From the NCBI GenBank assembly GCA_963921825.1, contig OY997594.1:68991675-69055674 (forward strand): DNA of 64,000 bases, given 5' to 3'. Of this stretch, positions 54,169 through 64,000 are shown one piece after another (the first letter of the stretch is position 1; every line of letters begins with the position of its first letter). A program made the translations under genes and the position numbers. Below the pieces are notes generated by a model. It saw only the letters and a list, made by a program, of their open reading frames with translations. It had not been told where the DNA came from and ran no database searches. The DNA comes from Erodium maritimum. Its lineage: Eukaryota > Streptophyta > Magnoliopsida > Geraniales > Geraniaceae.

Positions 54169-55807
54169 ATGGATATCACTTTTTCCTTGGCAAAATCACA
54201 ACGCTTTTCAACCCCGGAACTCGCCGGAACATTAATATTATGCGTTTCGGTGATCTTGGTTGGCCTCTATTTCCTTGTAGGCAAGAATACCAAACGCATG
54301 CCCCCAGAACTAAAGGGTGCCCTCCCAATTATAGGACACCTCCACCTCCTCCCAACCAAAGTCCCTCTTTACCGAACCCTCCAAGACATAGCCGACCAAA
54401 TCGGACCCGTTTTCACAATCAAGCTCGGCACAAAACGAACCCTCGTGGTCAGCAGCTTCGAAGCCGCAAAGGAGATCTTCGGCACGCACGACCGGATCTT
54501 CCTGACCCGACCCGAATCCGCAGCCGCAAAGTACATGGGCTACAACTACGCCGTCCTCAACCTCGCCCCGTACGGACCGTACTGGCAAGCAATGCGCAAG
54601 TTCACTATCACCCACCTCTTCTCGAGCTCCCGCCTCGAGCTGCTCAAGCCACTGCGCAGCGCCGAGCTGAGCACTTCAATTAAACACTTGTTCTCGCTTT
54701 CACGAGCTCGTTCAGTGGACATGACCGAGTGGCTCTCGCAGTTGTCTATGAACAACATGACGCTCATGCTCGCGGGTAAGAGGTACGGGAACGTGGACTC
54801 GAGCAACGACGAGGCTCGTAGGTTCGTTAAGGCGATGGAGGAGTTCTTTTATCTCTGGGGCATGTTCGTGCTCTCCGATAGCGTTCCGTTCACAGAGTGG
54901 TTGGACTTTAAGGGTCATATAAAGGCCATGAAGCGCGTGGCCAAGGAGTTGGACTCTTTGATGAATAGCTGGGTTGAAGAGCATGTTGGAGAAAGGAAGG
55001 AGAAGAAAGAATGTGACTTTATCGGCGTAATGTTCTCTGAGTTGGGTGAAGAAGATTCTTTTCAATACCAATATAAAGATGTCATCAAAGCAACCGCCTT
55101 GGTACGTGAATTTTTACCTACTAGGATAAGAAATGGTTATTTGAGTAATAAAACTTGTATATGTACATTAATTGTAGGGTCTTATATTGGCCGGAGCGGA
55201 AACAACATACATTACCTTGATATGGACATTATCACTACTATTAAACCATCCCAAAACCATGGAAAAAGCACAAGAAGAACTCGATGTTCAAGTTGGGAGG
55301 ACACGATGGGTGGATTATTCAGATATAACGAACATGACCTATCTCGTAGCTGTTGTTAAGGAAACATTGAGGATGTATCCCGCAGGACCTCTTAGTGCGC
55401 CGCGGGAAGCCCTTGATGATTGCACTGTAGCTGGATATCACGTTCCTAAAGGTACTCGTTTGTTACTTAACATATGGAAGCTACATCATGATCCGAAAAT
55501 TTGGTCGGATCCTGACGAGTTTCAACCAGAAAGGTTTCTCACAACTCATGCAGAATACGATGTGAGGGGTAAAAATATCGAGTTCATACCGTTCAGTGTA
55601 GGGAGGAGAGGTTGCCCGGGGATTTCCCTTGCCATGCAAACCTTAATCTTGACTATAGCTAGGGTCCTACAAGGGTTCAATATACGAACTCCGAGGAACC
55701 AAAAGGTGGACATGAGTGAAGGTTTTGGAATTTCATTGCCTAAGACTACGCGACTTGAGGTCGTGCTCACCCCTCGCCTTTCATTCGAGCTTTATGATCT
55801 AAACTAA
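54169..55807 (+). CDS. CYP82: Cytochrome P450, CYP82 family (gene 2)
   Basis: Tandem paralogue of gene 1, about 90 percent identical in protein by eye. Exons are 54169-55101 and 55178-55807, joined in phase 0 across a 76-bp GT-AG intron at the same place as in gene 1. The product is 520 aa. The membrane anchor lies at about residues 17-37 and PPELKG at 45-50. The I-helix motif AGAETT is at 316-321 (gene 1 has AGVDTT), ETLR at 373-376, PERF at 428-431, and the heme loop FSVGRRGCPG carries Cys457. The start is the ATG aligned with gene 1; the frame stays open upstream to 54025, but that part matches non-coding promoter copies. ER monooxygenase; substrate unknown. Differences between the paralogues in the I-helix and in the region after YNYAV could alter specificity. 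It appears intact. Confidence 0.93.
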
Positions 55808-55939
55808 TTGTATCGGGTTTTATAGTCATCTTGAGATAAACAAAAATGTGGATCAAGTATCAAATATGACCATATTGTAATAGTGTTGAACTATAAGAAA
55901 TTAAATCATTGTGTAAATCTATTATTGAGATTGCCTTTC

Positions 55940-57571
55940 ACAAGGTTTAGATCAACCTGTCCTTCTTATATCTCTAGAAATTTCCTTTCGCTTCTCTCTA
56001 ACTTTCACAACCCTAGTCTTTTCTACGTCGGCGTTGAATCCGGCCTCCTCTGAAGCGGGTGACGACGCCGGTGGCTACCATTCCCCCTTATCCTCTTTCC
56101 CCTTTCACCCTTCCCCGTTTGCCTCAGATCTGCCCTCAAAATTTCAGATGCTACCCACTCCTTTCTCTCTTCCGATGGAGGTTATTCTGGCGTTGTCCGG
56201 TCGTTTGGTGTCGTGTTGACACCATGGAAGGAGCCCTTTGGCTGGATCTGGTCTTTTGGGGGGTAAATCTGTTGCTTTGGGGGGTTTTGGGGCTTGGTTG
56301 CTTTCACCTGACCGTCTTCTTCCTTCCTCCCCCTTTTTCTTCGCCTCGGCCCTTCTCAATACTTCCCTCAGTTCTTCTTCCTCCTTGGCGACCTCTTCAC
56401 CGGTGGTTGGGTCAGATCTGCTTGTGGGAGACCTTTCCTCACAGATCTGATGAAGTGGGTCGTGGATCTTCCCTCCATCCCTGTTTTCCTTCTCCTGGGG
56501 TTCGGGTTTCCTTCGATTCTTCTCCTTCCCTTTTTGTTTCCGTTGTTTTGGCGTTGTCAGGCCTTGTTGAAGCCCCGTTGAGGGTTTTGTTTATATCTTC
56601 TAGTTTCGAAACAATTGGGTTGGAGGGGAGGTCTTGGGGTGCTTTGGATCTCAGTTCTGAGGTCGACTCATCGGCGCTCGGGTCCGTGCTCGCCCTGTCG
56701 TCCCTGCTTCTGCAAGCTTGTCTCTCCTCTTGTGGCCGTCGTCTGGGTGCTGGCTCGGGTCGGGATCTGACTCTTCAGATCGGAGATAAGGGACGCCGAT
56801 GGCTTCTTGCGTGGGTCGTGAAGGACAGTTTGGTAAGAACCTTTTCTCCTTGCTTCTCCGACTACACCCTTTCCCTTCCTTTTGATTTGGTAAATTTGTT
56901 ACGGTGTTGGCCGGATTTTCCTATCATTGGGAAGATCGGGTTGTACTAGGCCTGCTGGTTTTAGTCTTCGCCTGTTTGGTAATCCCCGTCTTTTTCTCGG
57001 TACCCTTTGGGTTACTGGCACATCGCCTTCTGAGGATTCTCTCTCAATGTTGGTTGGGGAATCAGACTTCGGTCTCGGTGAGTTGAGGATAAGTCGGGTT
57101 CAACATGCTGGGTTCTATAGCCGGTTTTGGGGTTGCTTTGGTGTATTGGGTTCTCTGGTTGCGACTTTGTGGGGTTCATCTCTCTTCTCCCTCTTTGCTC
57201 GGTGATTGTTTGGTGGTGGTTTCTTTCCTGTGTTGTGTTTTTTGTTGGACTTCAAGGCTGGAAATAAGAGTATCTAGACTCAGTTGTATTGTTCTTCATT
57301 TTGAGTTATCTGGGTAGACTAGACCTTTTTTTTATGTTGTTTTGTTGTTATTCACCCCTTGTTGGGTTGTGTTAGGTTTTCTTCATGGTAGAAAAATCTG
57401 GTTATTAGACTTGTTGTACCCATTGTATTGGGTTGTTTGTTTCTGTTTTGAGGTGCTACATGCATGCTCTGGTTTCTACTTTGAGGGGTCTCCCTTTGCC
57501 CGAGTTTTCGTTTTGAAAACATGTTTTTATAAAACAAAAAACTCGCTGATAAAAAAAACAAGGTTTAGATC
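55940..57571 (+). mobile_element. Non-autonomous poly(A) retroposon with a 14-bp target duplication
   Basis: The body spans about 55954-57557 and ends CTCGCTGAT followed by eight A. It is flanked by the perfect 14-bp repeat ACAAGGTTTAGATC (55940-55953 and 57558-57571). It lies 130 bp after CYP82 gene 2. A 296-codon open frame (56059-56949) is Leu/Ser/Phe-rich with no domain and is probably not a gene. There is no reverse transcriptase. The tail resembles the end of the minus-strand copy at 57732. Confidence 0.8.
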
Positions 57572-57967
57572 CTCCAAAACCATATACCTCCTTATCATTT
57601 CTATCATTAAGGTACAAGACATCAGAGGAATGTGGTAATTATAACCTCTTCATATTATATTAATGAGTATCCTTGAAACAGTTGCAAAGCCTACATACAT
57701 GTCTTTTTCCTTGGCAATGAATATGGTGTAGTTTTTTTTATCAGCGAAAACAAATTGAATTAAACTTCTTCTGAGGTAGAAAAGATACACACTCGTGAAG
57801 CACAAGCTAGCTACAATTGAGACAAACTAGCAAGGGAAACAAACACAAAAGCAGTCCAGAGAATAACCCAAAACTAAGAGAAATGAGCTATCTAAAATGA
57901 CCATCTTTTCCCAAGAAGTAGTTTGAGCTAAGTGCTGTGAGAAGAAGATGGACGGACCTTGAGGCTT

Positions 57968-59726
57968 TGAATCTGATTTTTTTCCAGAGAGTATGGGTTG
58001 TGATTATTATTGTGAGTCTCGAAAGTATGTGTGTGTGGAGATTATGAATTGAGAGATGGCTTTGTTGGGTCTCGATAGAGGGTATGAACACATACTTACA
58101 GCAGAAATAACTCGAGACCATGCCATAGAACACTACCAAATATTAGATACACAAGAGAATAAACAATATGGATGTCTCCTTACCAATTCGTTCAAGAACA
58201 CAAAAGAAACGATGATCGGCTTGAGTCTCCAAGACGCTACGTATCCAATTGGAATCAAAGCCACGTAGTTCTTCTTTAGATGACTCAAGAACACAACAAG
58301 AGGGAGGGAAAATGCCAAACCCGAAATTGTAGGGTGAGAGGGAGAGAAGTTGTGTTTTTCTTCTTGTCTTGTGATTTGTTGTAGGAAAAAGATGACTTAA
58401 ACCATCAACAACCATCGAGGACAAGTAAGGTGTGAAGCATGGTGTGAAGTAAGACAAGTATGGTGCTAAGTATGGCAAGACAAGATGGGTTAGGTGGTGA
58501 ATCACCAACACCTTAATCCTTGTCTTGCTTACTTAGTACTAATTAATCAAGACTTGATTAATTAGTTCCATGGGTCTTGGTTGCATGAGCCTTTCATGGG
58601 CCTCTTGGAACATGGCCCATGGCCATTACCAACGAGGTCCCGTGACGTGCTCATCGCCTCCAAGCCTTCCATACCGGAAATGTCCAACATTATCCGACGC
58701 GATCAATCCCAAGACTCCAAGCCTTATCTTGATCCGTAATGTCCTATTCACTTACGGGCACATGACCCAAAACCCAGTTTTGGTCATGTCCCGAGACAAC
58801 TCTCTTTTGGCCATTCTCCATAAATGTGTCAATGAGTTTCATCCTTCGGTGTGACCCTTAGGTTTATGCATGTCGATAGATCAACGTAAAATCCCATTTT
58901 ACTTGATCCTATGTAAGTAGCAGCTAACGAGACTTTAGTATTGCCTGACACTACATAGCGAATCGAACCAATCGATTCTAACCTTTCCGTCGTCCCTGTC
59001 ATTATCCTTTTATCTCCGATATCCTGATTGAGATAAGGCATAGAGTCGCCATCCTTATTATTCTCAATCATTGCTCCTTGATATGTGAGATGACTGAATA
59101 TATGATACCCAGTATCATGTGCATGGCCATGCTATTCTTTCAGTCACTCTCGAACAAGCGGTCGAGAACCGATATCTTTCTCATACCTCAGTATGAGGGA
59201 TATATCTCTTAGCCGTCTTTCGTGTCACTCATGCAGCCCGTCCCCAAGGCAATCATGGTCGTTATGGAAGCCCTGCTACGGACAACGTTAGGCTCAGGTC
59301 AAACTTAGTTGTTGACTGCATAGTGATCACAAAGACTCCTTGGTCTAAGGATACATGACAAGCTACGACACTGAATATGTTCATGACTCAATCTATGGCA
59401 CATATTCAGGGCGGGTCGTCCAATATCCTGTCCCACATGATATCTATGATCAGACTCCGGAATCCCATTCCAATGACTAACAGAACGTAAGCCATGAAGA
59501 GCCATTTTTCATACTAGTCGCTTCTAGTGAAGCTTTATTGACTAGGGACCCATCGAGTGTGATCCATCTCGATCTATGGTTCTATTCGCATGGTGGGCAT
59601 AGATCAGAAATCACATCGATATATTACTCCAACACATAAGTAATATAAAGCCGCTTTAATCTTATTGCTAATGATGATATATACATTTGGACATTTATGA
59701 TTGAACTACGAGCACTAAGACTAACA
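57968..59726 (-). mobile_element. Solo LTR, minus strand, probably Ty1/copia
   Basis: 1759 bp flanked by the perfect 5-bp duplication GGCTT (57963-57967 and 59727-59731). On the minus strand it begins TGTTAGTCTTAGTGCTCG and ends AAAATCAGATTCA, so it has TG...CA ends. There is no internal sequence. Family assignment to copia (long-LTR, Angela-like) rests on general appearance and is not certain; it is unrelated in sequence to the chromovirus LTRs of the window. Confidence 0.75.
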
Positions 59727-60040
59727 GGCTTATGCTCCAAGTAACCCCGGAATCTGCAAGTGTTGAAGTGAGAATGTAGCCTCCAAAAGTATGTACTAAA
59801 TTAATCTTGTGATTGATCTTCATGATAGTTGAATCTGGGAGAGTGGCTTGTGTGATTAGAGTGAGTGATGTTGGGTTTCTTCCAAAAAAAATTGTAAGTG
59901 TTGTTGTGATATTGTAGCCTCTAGTGCTATGTCCTGTGATAACCTTATGCATGTGGTTGGCTTGTGGATGACTGATGCAGGAGTATTGAATGGAGTGACT
60001 AAGTATTTGAGCTCGAACAAGGAAGAAGAAGATTTTTCCT

Positions 60041-60199
60041 CCAAGTAACCTTGAGTAGGATTATAGCTGTGGATTGTTCTGCTTTCTGAAGATGCAAAAG
60101 GTTAATGTAGTGTTGATCTGAGTAACCCTTGAGTAGGATTAGATCTGTGAGTTGTATTGCTTTCTAAAGATGCAAAAGGTTGATGCAGTGTTGACCTGA
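60041..60199 (+). repeat. 79-bp tandem duplication
   Basis: Two adjacent units (about 60041-60120 and 60121-60199) share TTGAGTAGGATTA, TGCTTTCT-AAGATGCAAAAGG and TGTAGTGTTGA-CTG or a close variant. The unit lies inside the minus-strand retroposon. Confidence 0.7.
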
Positions 60200-61600
60200 A
60201 GGTGACTGAAGTGGAGTTGTTGAATTGGTAGTAAGCAGAACTCAATACCTAAAGAGACAGAGCAGAGAACAAACAAAGAAAAGAAAAAGAAGAAAGAAAC
60301 ACTCAAAGGTCTAAAGATGAGTTACCCACACACAAAAGAACATGTAAAAAAGAGACTAAAGAAAAACTACCCACACATAGGAAGAGAAGGCCAGAGGCAG
60401 GCCAGGCCAGAAAACCCCTAAGACACTCCTAACCTTACCAATAACCTAAGAACTCACCACCAAACCACCCCAAACACATCCCAAAACCCCCAGCAACAGT
60501 TAGGCGAGTAAGAGCCGATCCAATTCCGAAACGACAGGACACCAAGGCCAGCAGAGGACCCCCGGACCCGAGAAACTCAAACTCCCTCAAAACCACTACG
60601 ATCAACGGCAAGAACGAAGAAACGCGTCCCACAAAAGCTTTGAGACGAGTCGGCAAAAGTCCCGAGCACTACGAGACACCAAAAAAGCTCCGAGCATCCG
60701 ATCAGCACAAGACAACAACCAAAGTTCGGGAACTAGAGCTCTCAACCCAACAATCGACTAAGGAAAGGAAATGTTGGGGGCCAACACCCTAGAATCCAGC
60801 AGAACCCAAACCTCCACTAAGCTAGTAGTCGACTTAACTAATTTGTGACGATCAAATTCCCGAAAGGATAAGAAACGCCTCTCACTCCAGAGCAGAAAGA
60901 CGAATGACAAAGCTTGACGAAAGCAGACAGAAAAACTAGCAAACCAGCCAAAACTGACCCAAACCCATGGATGACCCGGCCCACTCATGAACCTTCCCTA
61001 ACTCGGCCCAAGCCCGAACACGGCCCAAGCCCAAAACCGGTACAGTTCCAGGCCCAAACACTGCCCAGGCTCGACCTTGGACACGTCCTTTTTCGGCCAG
61101 CTTCTGACCAACATCTGAGGCTGAGAAAGTCCGACAAACCTGAAGGCGGACCTGGCTGCACCACATGGACGACACCACACGGACGGGGTCAGCAACACGA
61201 CCCTGCCACGAAACCAAGAACACGACTACGGTCCAGATCTGGCGAACTTCCGACAGGCAGAGAAGCAGTCGCTCCTCCGTCATCCTCAAGTCCAGCGGTC
61301 CGGTGAGAGTTCGTGCAACTTCACACACCACCTTGCCGACATGTGGAGGACCAGATCTGACACAGCCAGGAACGAGAGCAGCTCCGACGAGCTTTCAAGG
61401 CGTGAGGAGGAAAGGGGAAGAAACTGTCGGCGAGCTTATAGGCATGAGGAAAGGGAAGGGGAATAAACTGTAGAGGGAGGGAGAGGGGTAAGGAGCCCGT
61501 CGCCGAAAAAAACCGAGGCCAGAGCCCATGTCGTCATCGGCGATGGGGGGAAGAAGGGTGGCGGCGGATTATAGAGGAGTAGGGTTTTTTTTTCGACTCA

Positions 61601-62688
61601 CTAGCAACGTCTCATTGACAAACCAAAAAGATTATGAAAATGAAAGTCAATTTTCATTTTTTTTCTTCTGATTTTTAGGTATTAACTAGATTGAAGATTG
61701 TAAACGTTGTGATAACTTTTGGAAACATATGTAAATTGACGTATTTTCTTTGCTAATGAGACCTACTGTTTTTGTTGTTCCGAATGAATTAGGTCTAAAT
61801 GCTATACAGAGTCAAATTCATATCTCGGGAAGAGATTGGAAAGATAACTTATACCAATCATATTTGATTGATTATTTTATTTTTCTTTGTATTAGTAAAT
61901 TTTGTTGGTGTTTTACTGATTTGGTTATTGGAAATTAGAGAGGAATGAGAAAACAGGAAGTAGTAGGAAGGAAAGTGAAATCAAGTTGTAGATTGGTCAA
62001 GTTAAGCAATTAACAATAGTAAGTATTTTGAATCTTAGATGAACATGTTTTAAGCAATTATGGTGTGCACCTTACATTTGATACCTTCTTAGTTTTGTAA
62101 TATTATGCTTAAGAATTAGGGAATATGTCAAATAATTCTAATTGTAATGTAGGAGGATGTGGGGAAGTTTTTCAATGGGCCAAGAAAAACAAATGTTTGA
62201 TTTTGCAATTTATATGCTTGTGATGGTAATTCATGTTTCTACAGGGATTAGGGAAAAAGGAGCTCAAAATTATGGGTAAATTTTTGCCTTTGATTTTATT
62301 TTTTTAGGAAATTTCGAACCTTCATTTAGGTTGGTAAAATAGAAAGGTGTTTAAGAGTTTTTTTTTTCCTTTTCATATTTTCTCTCATTAATTTGTATCA
62401 TTTTATTTGCAATAGACACATGTAAAGGCGGCTCACGGCAGTTTGCAACAGTTGTTTGTGTGTTCGATTTTAGAGAGAAACAAAGATAAATACCTTTCAA
62501 TTGCCTGAATTATGATTTTGAGTTGTTTCTACTTCTCGACTCTGGCCTGTATGACTATATATTGTGTATAAAGGATTGCTTCATGTCATTGAAGTCTTTT
62601 ATTTTGCACCACAAAAAGGAGTGGAAGAAGGAAGAGTCACCACCGGCGACGTACATAACCGGAGGGCATGACATCGCCGATGGGAAGG
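61601..62688. other. AT-rich intergenic, nothing recognised
   Basis: No open frame with a domain, no RNA gene and no repeat ends are visible. Confidence 0.5.
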
Positions 62689-62689
62689 C

Positions 62690-62738
62690 GAAGAAGAAGA
62701 AGAAGAAGAAGAAGAAGAAGAAGAAGAAGAAGAAGAAG

Positions 62739-62768
<30 letters not shown>
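62690..62768 (+). repeat. (GAA)n microsatellite
   Basis: About 26 uninterrupted AAG/GAA triplets, giving a poly-Lys frame on the plus strand and a poly-Phe frame on the minus strand; neither is a gene. Confidence 0.95.
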
Positions 62769-62769
<1 letters not shown>

Positions 62770-62888
62770 GACTTGTGTACATCTAAGAATGAGGTGGCAA
62801 AAATATAATTACACGTGATCAGAATTCACGACAGTAAGTATTATATAAGTAAGTTAAAAAAAATCCAATAACATGAGAGATGGTTTCC

Positions 62889-63173
62889 CCGGAACTTGCC
62901 AGAGCTTTAACATTATGTGTTTCGTCTATCTTACTTGCTCTATATTTCCTTGTAGGCAAGCATAACAAATGCATGCCCCCATAACTTAAGGGGGCCTTCC
63001 CAATTATAGGACACCCCCAACGCCTCCCGATTAATGTTCCTCTTTAACGAACCCTCCACCACATAGCCGATCAAATCGGACCCAATTTCTCCATAAGTTC
63101 GCCACAAAGCGAACCCTCGTGGTCAACAGGTTGGCGGCCGCAAAGAAGACCTTCGTCACTCACGACTGGATTA
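62889..63173 (+). pseudogene. CYP82 pseudogene fragment (5' part of exon 1)
   Basis: Corresponds to residues about 15-110 of the CYP82 genes: the anchor region (LTLCVSSILLALYFLVGKHN), the MPP-LKG proline region, IIGHP near 63005, and a decayed segment ending at the THDW equivalent. The Glu codon of PPELKG is a stop (TAA at about 62978), small indels shift the frame after position 63050, and the match ends near 63173. The remaining exon 1, the intron and exon 2 are absent. It shows a third gene copy once existed downstream. Confidence 0.85.
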
Positions 63174-64000
63174 GCAATAACTAGGTTAGTAGACTATAAT
63201 ACGGTCTTCATTCGATCGTGAGATGTTTAGGACTAGTTAAGAAAACTTATACTAACCTTTTTTGCACATGTAAACACGAATCCCTACGAATTACTAGTTA
63301 TATTGTAATCCCGTTAAAACCCTAAATCGTCGTTTCTTCCGAATTTCATAACACCTGTTAGTTTTGCCTCGCACTTGCTTTCAATTGCTTTTACCTTAGA
63401 TTTCAAACTGTTATTTACATTTTTAAAACCAAAACCAATCTTTTCAGAACCGGCTTAAGTAACGGATTTTAAATCGACTGACTATTTTACTGCTCCCTTG
63501 GGTAGGATAATCGGACTTGAACCGAAATACTACTTGACGATCGGTGCACTTGTCACGCCTTTTTTGTGGGTTAATTCTCAGGACGTCAACTATTTACTGT
63601 CTATTGATGTTAACTGAATGAGAAAACTCTTATCGCCCAATATAAGCTTAAACTCTCTTATCCCAATAAAAGATTTTAAGGAATGAATCAAAACATAAGC
63701 TATTTGTGGATCCTCTCTCTTTTTTGTCTTTTGATGGATGAAAATAATCTCTCCCAAACACGTAAGAGTTTCTTGACACCAAGTTTGAAAAAGCAAGCTC
63801 TTGGTAGCTATCCAATAACAAAAGGCCCCCTGAAGGCTAAGATTTTGTTTGAGAGGGAGTATAAAAAATTAAGGATAACGCCGGATCCTAACTATGTTGG
63901 AAAAATGTCATATACCAAAGGTCACCTTTAGTCACATGTCTCATACAAAAGGTGGTTTTTTTTATACAAAACATGAAAAATGACAAAAAAAAAATGTTTT
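63174..64000. other. Unassigned end of window
   Basis: Mostly AT-rich. The stretch 63480-63550 (GCTCCCTTGGGTAGGATAATC...ACTACTTGACGATCGGTGCACTTG) has the look of a non-coding part of a long-LTR Ty3/gypsy element, but no ends or domains are visible. An 82-codon frame at 63683-63931 is not recognised. Confidence 0.3.

Larger units (their letters stand above)
57732..61600 (-). mobile_element. Related non-autonomous retroposon on the minus strand, split by a solo LTR
   Basis: Read on the minus strand, the 3' end is at 57732-57746 (TTTTCGCTGATAAAAAAAA), matching the end of the 55954-57557 element. The 5' end lies near 61600 with AAACCCTACTCC. The body is 59732-61600 plus 57732-57967. It is CT-rich and GC-rich at the 5' side with several open frames but no domain. 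No target duplication could be found, so the left and right limits are approximate. Confidence 0.5.

Noticed and set aside
56059-56949. 296-codon open frame as a host gene
   Set aside because: It lies wholly inside a retroposon bounded by a 14-bp duplication and has no recognisable domain.
62523-62782. Poly-Lys or poly-Phe protein
   Set aside because: Translation of a GAA microsatellite.

Overview
The window is nuclear DNA from a flowering plant, almost certainly a eudicot. The evidence is two intact, intron-containing CYP82-family cytochrome P450 genes (a family known essentially from dicots), long-LTR Ty3/gypsy elements of the chromovirus (Tekay/Del-like) type with initiator-tRNA-Met primer sites, and plant-type LINE ORF1 relics (DUF4283, zinc knuckle, RRM). 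There are no bacterial operons, CRISPR arrays or rRNA genes.

Layout. 111-2924 is a solo chromovirus LTR with a perfect 5-bp target-site duplication (TSD). 3693-4771 is a poly(A)-tailed retroposon inside a 34-bp TSD. A 2.2-kb DUF4283-type retroposon (5319-33655) is split by a 26-kb nest. The outer chromovirus O (5829-31948, TSD GTTTC) carries element A (8297-24185, TSD GCTTG/TCTTG) in its 5' LTR, and A carries a further LTR with its leader (element B, from 12372) inside its gag. From 33.9 to 36.9 kb lie minus-strand remains of a LINE and a copia element with a long-TIR MITE. A second DUF4283 retroposon (about 37001-45160) is split by chromovirus C (38746-44680, TSD TGACC).

The only convincing host genes are two tandem CYP82 paralogues on the plus strand (45445-47086 and 54169-55807). 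Each has one short phase-0 intron and all P450 signatures. A third CYP82 copy survives as a 5' pseudogene fragment at 62889-63173, and a CYP82-promoter-like piece lies at 5187-5318, so the locus is a P450 cluster enlarged and broken up by retroelements. A second solo chromovirus LTR (48038-50823) and LINE ORF1 relics lie between the two genes. A retroposon (55954-57557, 14-bp TSD) and a third solo LTR on the minus strand (57968-59726, TSD GGCTT) lie beyond.

The most striking unexplained signal is in the untranslated leaders of the four chromoviruses. All four share an ordered RNA-structure module: CCGC-TTAA-GCGG, then a roughly 46-nt stem-loop, then an exactly 40-nt stem-loop with an invariant GGGGACGCCT loop. 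The stems differ between copies by compensatory changes. Upstream of it, elements A and B carry tandem arrays of small hairpins with a CACGAGAA-type loop. Element O also contains a 44-nt 5' part of initiator tRNA-Met. All positions and similarities were read by eye; no alignment or database search was run.
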